This document shows, piece after piece, positions 25,979 to 34,176 of a stretch of 64,000 bases of DNA. The position numbers and the translations under genes were made by a program. The stretch lies in NCBI GenBank assembly GCA_002304345.1, contig NEUU01000002.1, positions 1-64,000 on the forward strand, given 5' to 3'. The notes beneath the pieces were generated by a model that made no database searches, had not been told where the DNA came from, and saw only the letters and a list, made by a program, of their open reading frames with translations. Within the stretch, counting starts at the first letter, position 1. Each line of letters opens with the position of its first letter. This DNA is from Verrucomicrobia bacterium Tous-C9LFEB. GTDB lineage: Bacteria; Verrucomicrobiota; Verrucomicrobiia; Methylacidiphilales; UBA1321.

Positions 25979-26652
25979 CCGTCACACCCTCCACCTTCAC
26001 GCCGCCCGAGATCTGCTGGCGCTCCATCGGCATCTGGGGGGATGCGTCGTGCCCAAAGTTGCCGGAGGAGATTCATTGCCATAACTGTCCCGTCTATATT
26101 CAAAGTGGCCGTCATCAACTCGAGCAAACCGCTTCCGACGACTACCGCCGTCAATGGGCCGAGATCATGGCCCGGCCCAAGGAGACGGAACCGACCGATA
26201 CCGTTTCGCTCGCCATTTTCCGTCTCGGCAATCACGTCCTCGCCCTGCGCACCGCTGTTTTCAAGCGCATCCTGGAACCGCGCCCAATCCATCCCATTCC
26301 GCATCGCAACACCAACATCGTGCTGGGCATCGTCGCGCTTCAGGGCGAATTGCAACTCGCCTTCTCGCTCCCGGAATTGTTGCGACTGAAAACCGAGCCT
26401 CTCGTCGGCGGTCGCAAGCGCACCCTGCCGCGCATGGCCCTGATTGAAAAACAAGGCGAACGCTGGGTTTTCCCGGTGGACGAAATGCTCGGTCTGCATC
26501 AACTCACCTCCGATGCTGCGATGGCCATTCCGTCGGACGAGAATGATCCGTCCACCACTTACCTCACCTCGATGTTCGAGCTCGATGGGCGGATCGTGAA
26601 CCGCATCGACGATGAACTTCTTTTCGCCGGATTGAAAAGGAGCCTGCAATGA
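25975..26652 (+). CDS. CheW-like adaptor with Cys-rich N-terminus (WspD-like)
   Basis: This is a 225-residue protein. The first ~45 residues carry four cysteines (Cys14, 26, 35, 38; pattern C-X11-C-X8-C-X2-C) in CWRSIGIWGDASCP...HCHNCPVY. This is the hallmark of WspD-type CheW proteins and may bind a metal. A full CheW domain follows (VSLAIFRLGNHVLALRTAVF, HRNTNIVLGIVALQGEL). Both its start and its stop overlap neighbouring genes in ATGA fashion, so cheR, this gene and cheA are translationally coupled. It probably links a subset of receptors to CheA. Confidence 0.92.
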   Translation: MTVTPSTFTPPEICWRSIGIWGDASCPKLPEEIHCHNCPVYIQSGRHQLEQTASDDYRRQWAEIMARPKETEPTDTVSLAIFRLGNHVLALRTAVFKRILEPRPIHPIPHRNTNIVLGIVALQGELQLAFSLPELLRLKTEPLVGGRKRTLPRMALIEKQGERWVFPVDEMLGLHQLTSDAAMAIPSDENDPSTTYLTSMFELDGRIVNRIDDELLFAGLKRSLQ

Positions 26653-28967
26653 GCGACTTCTCTCTCATCGATTTGTTCCGCGCGGAAGTGGAAAGCCACG
26701 GTGCCGCGCTCAGCGACGGATTGCTCGCGCTGGAAAGTAAGCCGGGTGATCCGGCCACGCTCGAGACGCTGATGCGCTCAGCCCACTCGATCAAGGGCGC
26801 GGCCCGTATCGTGGGACTCGACACCGTCGTCACGCTTGCGCATGCGATGGAAGATGCCTTTGTCGCGGCGCAGGAAGGCAAGTTCACGTTGACCGCCGCG
26901 CATGTCGACGTACTGCTGCGCGCCGTCGATTTCTTTGCCAAACTCAAAGTTCTGCCCGAAGAGGAAATCAACCCGTGGCTGACCGCGCAAGAAGGTGAAT
27001 TGCAAAGTCTGCAGGGCGAGATCCGCCAGTTCCTCGGCGAGGAAGCTCCACCCGCTGCGGTGGCCGAATCCACCGCCGCTTCCGTTCCCATTCCCGCGCC
27101 GGAAGCGGAACCTGCGCCCGTGGCCCCGGTCGTTCCCGTTGCAACCACCACTGCAGCTCCGACGCCAGCCCCCGCCACCGCTCCAGCTCCCGCCGAAAAA
27201 ACCGAAAGTGCGGAGGACCGCAACAAAGCGGTGCGCGTCACGGCCGAGACGCTCGATCAACTGCTGAGCATCGCCGCCGAAACGCTGGTTGAGACCTCGC
27301 ACCTCGAACCTTACGTGGGCAATCTCGAAACCATCCGCAAAGCGCAGATCCGCCTCGCCGGGTTGCTCTCGGAAATGCATACGTCAATGGCGACCGGCAT
27401 CCCCCCGGAAGAAGCCGAGGCACTCTGGCACGAGGCGCACCGGCGGCTCAACGACACCATTCGCCTGATCGCGCAACGCACGATCGAACTCGAAGCGTAC
27501 ACGCAACGCGCCACTTCGCTTACCGAACGACTCTACCGTCAGGTCATCGTCAGCCGCATGCGCCCGTTCCGCGAGGGAACCATCGCCTTCCCACGCATGG
27601 TGCGCGATCTGGCGCGGCGTCTCGGCAAAAACGTGAAGCTGGAGATCCTCGGTCAAGACACCCTCGTGGATCGCGACAGCCTGGAAAAACTGGAAGCGCC
27701 GCTCGGCCACATCGTCCGCAATGCGCTCGATCACGGCATCGAACTCCCCGCCGAACGCGAGCAAGCGGGCAAACCCGTCGAGGCCGTCCTGCGGCTCGAA
27801 GCGCGCCATCACGCGGGCCGTCTCAACATCTCCATCAGCGACACCGGTCGCGGCATTGATGTGAATCGACTGCGCACCAAGGCGACCGAAAAGGGATTGG
27901 TCACGGAGGAAATGGCGCGGGGCCTGTCCGATGCGGAACTCTTCGAATTTCTCTTCCTGCCCGGATTTTCCACCTCCGAACGGATCACCGATATTTCCGG
28001 TCGCGGCGTGGGACTGGATGTCGTGCACGCCACCGTGCAGGAACTCGGCGGCACCGTTTCGATTCAATCGCAGCCCGGCGTGGGAACCACCTTCCTCCTG
28101 CAACTGCCCGTCACCCGGTCCGTCATTCGCGCGCTGCTCGCCACCATCGGCGGCGAACCGTACGCGTTCCCGCTCGCGCGCATCGAGCGGATGTTCAAGA
28201 CGACCCTCGCCGAACTGGAAATGGAAAATGACCGTGTGGGCTTCCGCCTCGACGGCGCATTCATCCCGCTGGTCTCCGCGACCGAAGTGCTCGGCCTGCC
28301 ACCGGAGGACTCCCCCCGGCAGGAAATCGGCATCGTCGTTGTCGGCAATCGCGAGCGTCGTTACGGCGTCGAAGTGGATGCCTTCATCGGCGAACGCCGC
28401 GTCGTCGTGCGCCCGCTCGATCCGCGACTCGGCAAGGTGCCGGACATCAGCGCCGCGTCCGTGCTGGAAGATGGCCGCGCCCTGCTGATCCTCGATGTGG
28501 ACGATCTGGTCTGCTCCATCGAAGCGCAAATGAGCGGTGGCAGCCTCTCGCGCACGCGCCGTCAAAGCGACGCGGTGGAGCAAAAGAAAACCAAGCATGT
28601 ACTCGTGGTGGACGATTCAGTTACCGTGCGCGAACTGGAACGCAAGCTCCTCGAAGCCGCCGGCTATCAGGTCGACTCCGCCGTCGACGGCATGGAAGGC
28701 TGGAACTCGGTCCGCCTCGGCGACTACGATCTGGTCATCAGCGACATCGACATGCCGCGCATGAACGGCATTGAGCTCGTGCGCCATATCCGGCAGGATG
28801 CCCGTCTGAAGGCGCTCCCGGTCGTCATCGTGTCTTACAAAGACCGCGAGGAAGATCGCTTGCGCGGACTCGATGCCGGTGCCAATTATTACCTTACCAA
28901 AAGCAGCTTTCACGACGCCTCGCTCATCCATGCGGTGGTCGATCTGATCGGAGAATCACACGCATGA
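26649..28967 (+). CDS. Hybrid CheA histidine kinase with C-terminal receiver (WspE-like)
   Basis: This is a 772-residue protein. Domains in order: HPt (residues ~1-115) with phospho-acceptor His46 in SAHSIKGAARIVGL; a Pro/Ala-rich linker (~125-190) in place of a P2 domain; dimerisation helices; HATPase (~340-500) with HIVRNALDHGIE, SDTGRGID and GVGLDVVHATVQELGG; CheW-like regulatory domain (~505-635); receiver (~650-770) with LVVDDS, acceptor Asp in LVISDIDMPRMNG and the conserved Lys in YYLTKSSF. This is the WspE arrangement. It should phosphorylate CheB (28964), its own receiver and the REC-PP2C protein (30016). Gene starts and stops overlap neighbours by 4 bases. Confidence 0.96.
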   Translation: MSDFSLIDLFRAEVESHGAALSDGLLALESKPGDPATLETLMRSAHSIKGAARIVGLDTVVTLAHAMEDAFVAAQEGKFTLTAAHVDVLLRAVDFFAKLKVLPEEEINPWLTAQEGELQSLQGEIRQFLGEEAPPAAVAESTAASVPIPAPEAEPAPVAPVVPVATTTAAPTPAPATAPAPAEKTESAEDRNKAVRVTAETLDQLLSIAAETLVETSHLEPYVGNLETIRKAQIRLAGLLSEMHTSMATGIPPEEAEALWHEAHRRLNDTIRLIAQRTIELEAYTQRATSLTERLYRQVIVSRMRPFREGTIAFPRMVRDLARRLGKNVKLEILGQDTLVDRDSLEKLEAPLGHIVRNALDHGIELPAEREQAGKPVEAVLRLEARHHAGRLNISISDTGRGIDVNRLRTKATEKGLVTEEMARGLSDAELFEFLFLPGFSTSERITDISGRGVGLDVVHATVQELGGTVSIQSQPGVGTTFLLQLPVTRSVIRALLATIGGEPYAFPLARIERMFKTTLAELEMENDRVGFRLDGAFIPLVSATEVLGLPPEDSPRQEIGIVVVGNRERRYGVEVDAFIGERRVVVRPLDPRLGKVPDISAASVLEDGRALLILDVDDLVCSIEAQMSGGSLSRTRRQSDAVEQKKTKHVLVVDDSVTVRELERKLLEAAGYQVDSAVDGMEGWNSVRLGDYDLVISDIDMPRMNGIELVRHIRQDARLKALPVVIVSYKDREEDRLRGLDAGANYYLTKSSFHDASLIHAVVDLIGESHA

Positions 28968-30019
28968 AAATCGCCATCGTCAACGACCTCGGTCTCGCCG
29001 TCGAAGCCCTGCGCCGCGTCGTCTCGCAAAACGCCGACCATGAAATTCTCTGGGTCGCCCGCGATGGCGCGGAAGCCGTGGAGAAATGCCGCGTGCAAAC
29101 TCCCGATCTGATCCTGATGGATCTCATCATGCCGGTGATGGACGGCGTGGAAGCGACCCGCCTGATCATGAAGGCATCGCCCTGCGCGATTCTCATCGTC
29201 ACCGCCACCGTGCAAGGCAACAGCGCCAAGGTGTATGAAGCGATGGGCCACGGCGCGCTCGATGCCGTCGCCACTCCCACCCTCGCCGCGAACGGAGCGC
29301 TCGGCGGAGCGGACTCCCTCCTACGCAAGATCGGGATGATCGCTTCGTTGATCGGCCAAAAATCCTCCCAGCCACCTTGCGATTGCCCGACCGATAATGC
29401 GCCGCATCATCCTTCGACCGCAGAACCGTTGCTCGTCATCGGCGCCTCCACGGGCGGGCCGCAAGCCGTGGCGCACATCCTCTCGCATCTGCCGAAGAAT
29501 TTCCCCGCGGCGGTCGTGCTCGTGCAGCACGTGGATCAAATGTTCGCGCCCGGTCTCGTCACCTGGCTGCAGGACCAATGCCCGCTTCCGGTACAGATCG
29601 CGCGCGCCGGAACGGAGCTCACCCCCGGAGTCGTTTTCGTCGCCGGAACAAACGATCACATGATCCTCAAGAGCGACGCCTCGCTCTCCTACACGGCGAA
29701 TCCGCGCACGAGCAATTACCGCCCCTCCATCGACGTCTTTTTCACGAGCGTCAGCCAGTACTGGCGCGGACGCGGCTGCGCGGTCCTGCTGACCGGCATG
29801 GGCCGGGATGGCGCGCAGGGATTACTCGCCTTGCGCAAAGTGGGCTTTCACACCATCGCACAAGATAAAGCGAGCAGCATCGTCTATGGCATGCCCAAGG
29901 CGGCAGCCGAGCTCGACGCCGCGGAAACCATCCTGCCGCTCGGCGTCATCGGCGACGCGATCCGCACCTATTTTTCACCGACCTCCAACTCAACCCCGGC
30001 CAAAACTTCCCGCTCATGA
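28964..30019 (+). CDS. CheB-type protein-glutamate methylesterase (WspF-like)
   Basis: This is a 351-residue protein with receiver (residues 1-~120, acceptor Asp in LILMDLIMPVMDG) and methylesterase domain (~150-345). The catalytic Ser is in VIGASTGGPQAVAHIL, the His in VLVQHVDQMFAPG and the Asp in LLTGMGRDGAQGL. It removes methyl groups from the receptor, opposing the CheR at 24770, and gives adaptation. It lies between cheA and the phosphatase gene with 4-base overlaps on both sides. Confidence 0.96.
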   Translation: MKIAIVNDLGLAVEALRRVVSQNADHEILWVARDGAEAVEKCRVQTPDLILMDLIMPVMDGVEATRLIMKASPCAILIVTATVQGNSAKVYEAMGHGALDAVATPTLAANGALGGADSLLRKIGMIASLIGQKSSQPPCDCPTDNAPHHPSTAEPLLVIGASTGGPQAVAHILSHLPKNFPAAVVLVQHVDQMFAPGLVTWLQDQCPLPVQIARAGTELTPGVVFVAGTNDHMILKSDASLSYTANPRTSNYRPSIDVFFTSVSQYWRGRGCAVLLTGMGRDGAQGLLALRKVGFHTIAQDKASSIVYGMPKAAAELDAAETILPLGVIGDAIRTYFSPTSNSTPAKTSRS

Positions 30020-31218
30020 TTACGCCCACTCCTTCTTCTCCGAAGCTGACCAAACACGACATCATTGTCCTGCTCGTCGATGATCAATTGATTATCGGCG
30101 AAGCCGTCCGCCGCATGCTCTCGGGCGAATCGGATATCGTCTTCCATTTTTGCAGCGACCCCGCCCAAGCCCAACAGAAGGCCGAGGAACTCAAGCCGAC
30201 GCTGATCCTGCAAGATCTCGTCCTGCCGCAAATCGACGGGCTGACGCTCGTGAAAAACTATCGCGCGAATCCCGCAACGAAGGATATCCCGCTCATCGTG
30301 TTATCGACGAAGGAAGAACCGAAGACCAAGGCGGAGGCATTCTCCCTCGGCGCGAACGATTACCTCGTCAAGCTACCGGACAAGATCGAACTCATCGCCC
30401 GCATCCGGTATCACTCCACCGCCTACATCAATTTGCTCCAACGTAACGAAGCTTACCAAGCCCTCGTCGAAAGCCAGCAGGCGCTCGCAGCCGAGCTCGC
30501 GGAAGCGGCTGATTACGTGCGCGACCTCCTGCCCGCCGCACTCACGGGCGAAATCTCGACGAGTTGGAAGTTCATCACATCCACCTCGCTCGGGGGTGAC
30601 GCGTTCGGGTATCACTGGATCGATGACGAACATTTCGCCATCTATCTCCTCGACGTTTGTGGCCACGGAGTCGGCGCGGCCTTGCTCTCGGTTTCCGCGC
30701 TCAACGTCATCTCCGCGCACACGCTGCCGGATGTCGATTTCCGAAAACCCGCGGACGTGATCACCGCGCTCAATCACACCTTCCCGATGGAGAAGCAGCA
30801 CAACATGTACTTCACCATCTGGTACGGCGTCTACCACAAGACCACGCGCAAGCTGACCTACTCCAGCGCGGGCCACCCGCCCGCCATTCTGGTGAAGACC
30901 GGAGCCGACGGCCAACCGGAAACCGTCGCGCTGCGTGCGCCCGCCATGCCGGTCGGTGCCCTCTCCATTTCGAAATTCCAATCGCTCGAAACGGACGTTC
31001 CCGCCAATGCGAAACTCTTCGTCTTCAGCGACGGCACCTATGAAATCAAGCGGCCCGATGGCACGATGATGGAGCTGGAGGAATTCGTTCACCTGCTCGC
31101 CAAGCCGGTCGAAGGACTCGATCAGAAGCTGGATGCCATTCTGTCCGAAGTTCGCTCCCAACAAGGCAGCGAGTTCTTCGTCGACGATTTCTCCATCGTC
31201 GAGTTTCAGTTGGCGTAG
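30016..31218 (+). CDS. Response regulator with PP2C/SpoIIE-type phosphatase output
   Basis: This is a 400-residue protein. The receiver (residues ~15-135) has VLLVDDQLIIGE, acceptor Asp in LILQDLVLPQIDG and Lys in DYLVKLPDK. A coiled-coil linker follows (~140-170, QALVESQQALAAELAEAADY). The PP2C domain (~180-400) has metal sites in GGDAFGYHW and LLDVCGHGVGAALL and a late Asp in VFSDGTYEI. This is the RsbU-like type that dephosphorylates STAS proteins. In Wsp clusters the gene at this place encodes WspR, a GGDEF regulator; here the output is a phosphatase. It overlaps cheB by 4 bases. Likely substrates are the STAS proteins at 21264, 19600 and perhaps 16978. Confidence 0.95.
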   Translation: MITPTPSSPKLTKHDIIVLLVDDQLIIGEAVRRMLSGESDIVFHFCSDPAQAQQKAEELKPTLILQDLVLPQIDGLTLVKNYRANPATKDIPLIVLSTKEEPKTKAEAFSLGANDYLVKLPDKIELIARIRYHSTAYINLLQRNEAYQALVESQQALAAELAEAADYVRDLLPAALTGEISTSWKFITSTSLGGDAFGYHWIDDEHFAIYLLDVCGHGVGAALLSVSALNVISAHTLPDVDFRKPADVITALNHTFPMEKQHNMYFTIWYGVYHKTTRKLTYSSAGHPPAILVKTGADGQPETVALRAPAMPVGALSISKFQSLETDVPANAKLFVFSDGTYEIKRPDGTMMELEEFVHLLAKPVEGLDQKLDAILSEVRSQQGSEFFVDDFSIVEFQLA

Positions 31219-31229
31219 GGATAAAAACA

Positions 31230-31329
31230 GTCCGCAGATTAACGCCGATTTTTTAAAGGATAAGATAGGAGGTTCGGCCTTCTTGTGCTTTTCGTTTTAA
31301 ATCTGCGTTAATCTGCGAAATCTGCGGAC
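31230..31329. repeat. AT-rich inverted repeat downstream of the chemosensory unit
   Basis: The left arm (from 31230, GTCCGCAGATT-AACGC) and the right arm (31295-31329, GCGTTAATCTGCGAAATCTGCGGAC) are imperfect reverse complements; the left arm lacks about eight inner bases. It lies between convergent genes and could serve as a transcription end for both. Confidence 0.7.
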
Positions 31330-31339
31330 TTCTTCAATC

Positions 31340-31480
31340 CTACTTCTTCTCTGCACCCGGCTTGCAACAGCCTTCGCTGCCGCAGCCGCAACCGGGCTTG
31401 CCTTTACGCAGCGCGCGGAAGAGCAGGTAGGCAACCGCGACCCCGACAATGGCGAGGGCAATGAGTTCCTGTGAGCGCAT
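31340..31480 (-). CDS. Small Cys-rich membrane protein next to feoB
   Basis: This is a 46-residue protein read directly from the sequence: one membrane helix (ELIALAIVGVAVAYLLFRAL) followed by a basic stretch and a cluster of four Cys (GKPGCGCGSEGCCKPG). It fits the FeoB-associated Cys-rich membrane protein family. It begins 9 bases after the feoB stop and is surely in the feo transcript. The Cys tail may bind Fe(II) or assist FeoB; the function of the family is not firmly established. Confidence 0.85.
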   Translation of the reverse strand: MRSQELIALAIVGVAVAYLLFRALRKGKPGCGCGSEGCCKPGAEKK

Positions 31481-31489
31481 ACTTTCAGT

Positions 31490-33724
31490 TTAACTAAATC
31501 CCAGCAGACGTCCACCCTGGTAGACCAAAAAGCTCATGCCGTACGCCACGGCGGTCATGTAACCGAGTTGGAAGAGCGCCCATTTCCACGAATTCGTTTC
31601 GCGCCACGTCACCGGAATGGTGCTGAGACATTGCAGGGCAAAGACGTAAAAGACCATCAGACTCAGGCAGGTCAAGGGCGTGAAAACCGGCGAGCCATCC
31701 TCCCTCTTGTCACTGCGCAACGCATCGACCAGCGACTGCTGATTATCTTCGCCATCACCGACATTGTGGATAATCGACATCGTGCCGACGAACACTTCGC
31801 GCGCGGCAAAAGATGTCACCAAGCCAATGCCGATCTTCCAATCAAACCCGAGCGGCGCAATCAACGGTTCCATCCACTTGCCCGCGCGGCCTGCGTAGCT
31901 GTAAGCCAGCGCTTCGCCTTTTTCATCCGTCGGGCCGCTCGCGATGGCATCGTCCAACTTTTGCGCCACGGGACTCCCTTCCGCTGGGGCCATCACCCGC
32001 GCCATTTCCGTTGGGGTCGTGTCTGCTTTTGGGGCCATCATTTCAGGCGGCTTCGGGTAGGTCGTGAGGAACCAAAGCACAATCGAGATCGCCAGAATGA
32101 TCGTGCCCGCCTTCTTCAAAAACAACACCGCACGTTCCCACATCACCCCGAGCACCGCCCGTAGCATGGGCGCGCGGTAGGTGGGCAATTCCATGACGAG
32201 GGAGGATTGCTCGCCCTTGATGAGCGTCTTCTTGAAGATCCAAGCGAAGAGAAAAACGAAACTCGTTCCGAGCGCGTACATGCCCATCATCAAGCCCGTC
32301 TTGATCCAATCGCTGTGCGGACCCGCAGGAACCATCGCCGCGATGAGCAGCAGATAGACCGGAAGTCGCGCGGAGCAACTCATCCACGGTGTGACCAAAA
32401 TCGTGATCAGACGCCCGCGTTCATTCTCGATGGTGCGCGTCGCCATGATGCCCGGAATGGCACAGGCGTAACCGCTCAGCAGCGGAAGAAATGAGCGGCC
32501 ATGAAGACCGACCTTGCTCATGACGCGATCCAGCAGCAACGCCATGCGGGCGAGATAGCCGGACTCCTCCATCACCGAGATAAAAAAGAACAGTAACAGA
32601 ATCTGCGGCAGGAAGATCACCACGCCGCCCACGCCCGCGATAACGCCATCGACAATCAAGCTGCTCAGCTCGCCCGCCGGGAGGGTCTTGCCCACCCATT
32701 CGGACAACAGGCCGAATCCGCCCTCGATCAGACCCATCGGATAGGCCGCGAGCGTGAAGATGGTGTAGAACACCAGCGCCATGATCGCGACCATGAACAG
32801 CGTTCCGAAAACCGGGTGCGTGAGCACTTCATCCACGCGGTCGGAAAAATTCTTGCTCTGCGGCGGACCGGCGTGAAGCGCCTCGTCCAGCATTTTGGCC
32901 GTGAAATCATAACGGCTCTCGACGATGCTGCGACGCCAGTCAAATTGGTCGTGCTCAAACTTCTTCTGCCAGCGCGTCACCGCCGCGCGATCCATCGGCA
33001 GGTTCGTATCCAGATGAGCGACCTCTTCCTTGCCAAAATCGGTGAGCTGCAGGAGCGTCTCGGCTTCGGCCCACGCGTGCGTGCGGCCCTGGTCCGTTTC
33101 CAGCTTTTCGTGAATCTCCGCCACGGCGGCCTCAATCGGTTCCGCATAGCGCCAGCGGCGCGCGACCGGTTTGAGATCGGCCACGCTGATGGCCAGCTTC
33201 AGCTCGAGCAAACCCACGCCGTCGCGCAAGGCGCAGGCGACGACCGGCACGCCCAATTCGACTTGCAGCGCCTTGACGTCGATCACATGCCCGGCGCTCT
33301 TCGCGAGGTCCATCATGGTGAGCACCACAATCGTGGGCAAACCGAGTTCGAGCACTTGCAGGGCGAGATAAAGATTGCGCTGGAGATCGCAGGCATCGAC
33401 CACGCAGATCACACGATCCGGCGCGGGGGTGTCGGCACGCAGGCCAAAGAGGACATCGCGGGCAATGCTCTCGTCGCGCGAGCGGGGCGAAAGACTATAT
33501 GTGCCCGGCAGATCGATGAGCTGGATTTTTTTCCCGTGCTGGGAATAACACCAGCCGACCTTTTTTTCGACCGTCACGCCGGGATAATTGGCCACTTTCT
33601 GGCGCAAACCGGTCAGGGCATTAAAGAGCGTGGTCTTGCCGCAGTTGGGATTGCCGACCACCGCATAGGTCAGCATGGCGGGAGTGACGGAAGCAGTGGA
33701 AGTTTCGGAGACCACGGTAGCCAT
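31490..33724 (-). CDS. feoB: Ferrous iron transporter FeoB
   Basis: This is a 744-residue protein. The start at 33724 is chosen because the residues upstream are not FeoB-like and feoA ends 13 bases away. The N-terminal G domain has G1 GNPNCGKTTLFNALTG, G2/G3 NYPGVTVEKKVG and DLPGTYSLSP, and a C-terminal half with about 8-10 membrane segments including LFFFISVMEESGYLARMALL and GRSFLPLLSGYACAIPGIM, the two family Gate motifs. It imports Fe(II) across the inner membrane. Operon order on the minus strand: feoA, feoB, Cys-rich small protein. Confidence 0.97.
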   Translation of the reverse strand: MATVVSETSTASVTPAMLTYAVVGNPNCGKTTLFNALTGLRQKVANYPGVTVEKKVGWCYSQHGKKIQLIDLPGTYSLSPRSRDESIARDVLFGLRADTPAPDRVICVVDACDLQRNLYLALQVLELGLPTIVVLTMMDLAKSAGHVIDVKALQVELGVPVVACALRDGVGLLELKLAISVADLKPVARRWRYAEPIEAAVAEIHEKLETDQGRTHAWAEAETLLQLTDFGKEEVAHLDTNLPMDRAAVTRWQKKFEHDQFDWRRSIVESRYDFTAKMLDEALHAGPPQSKNFSDRVDEVLTHPVFGTLFMVAIMALVFYTIFTLAAYPMGLIEGGFGLLSEWVGKTLPAGELSSLIVDGVIAGVGGVVIFLPQILLLFFFISVMEESGYLARMALLLDRVMSKVGLHGRSFLPLLSGYACAIPGIMATRTIENERGRLITILVTPWMSCSARLPVYLLLIAAMVPAGPHSDWIKTGLMMGMYALGTSFVFLFAWIFKKTLIKGEQSSLVMELPTYRAPMLRAVLGVMWERAVLFLKKAGTIILAISIVLWFLTTYPKPPEMMAPKADTTPTEMARVMAPAEGSPVAQKLDDAIASGPTDEKGEALAYSYAGRAGKWMEPLIAPLGFDWKIGIGLVTSFAAREVFVGTMSIIHNVGDGEDNQQSLVDALRSDKREDGSPVFTPLTCLSLMVFYVFALQCLSTIPVTWRETNSWKWALFQLGYMTAVAYGMSFLVYQGGRLLGFS

Positions 33725-33737
33725 ATAAACCGGCACG

Positions 33738-34010
33738 CTACAGCGCGAGAGTGGCCTCGATTTGCCGACATACCTTGTGGCCCAAGGCAAACCGGGAATG
33801 GCCGATCTCACAAATCACGCCACCCGCCACGTTGCGCTTGCGAATGATCGTCTCCACATTCAAACCCAGCTCCATCAAGCGCTGACGCAGCGAAGCGGAT
33901 TTGCAGTGAATCTGCTTCACCACGACCTTGCAGCCGTCGGGCATCGCATCCAAAGAAATTAGTCCGGCTAATTTTACTCCAGAATTCGTGGAAGTGTTCA
34001 TGATGTCCAT
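33738..34010 (-). CDS. feoA: FeoA-domain protein
   Basis: This is a 90-residue SH3-like FeoA domain: LISLDAMPDGCKVVVKQI, LRQRLMELGLNVETIIRK and GHSRFALGHKVCRQIEA. It supports FeoB function. Start 34010 or an in-frame ATG at 34001 are equally possible. No convincing Fur box was seen upstream. It lies 13 bases before feoB. Confidence 0.92.
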   Translation of the reverse strand: MDIMNTSTNSGVKLAGLISLDAMPDGCKVVVKQIHCKSASLRQRLMELGLNVETIIRKRNVAGGVICEIGHSRFALGHKVCRQIEATLAL

Positions 34011-34030
34011 GTTGGCACGTTCGCCCCCGG

Positions 34031-34059
34031 TTGACTTGCGTTCGGTTGCGATTTACTAG
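34031..34059 (+). promoter_or_regulatory. Candidate promoter of the AsmA-like gene
   Basis: TTGACT (34031-34036), 17 bases, TACTAG (34054-34059). The -10 is weak. It is about 115 bases upstream of the start at 34177, in the feoA divergent region. Confidence 0.35.
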
Positions 34060-34176
34060 CGGTAGATTGCTCTCCCCGCTGGAATGGAGCGCAACCAACC
34101 GTCAATATAGCCCGAAAGCGCCCTCTCGGAGGTCATTTACGCTTATCGGCTTGTAATCGGCCCACTCTACGGGAAA

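Noticed and set aside
30016-31218. Diguanylate cyclase (WspR) as the last gene of the Wsp-like cluster
   Set aside because: No GGDEF or GGEEF motif exists; the output domain has PP2C metal sites instead. No GGDEF gene was seen in the window.
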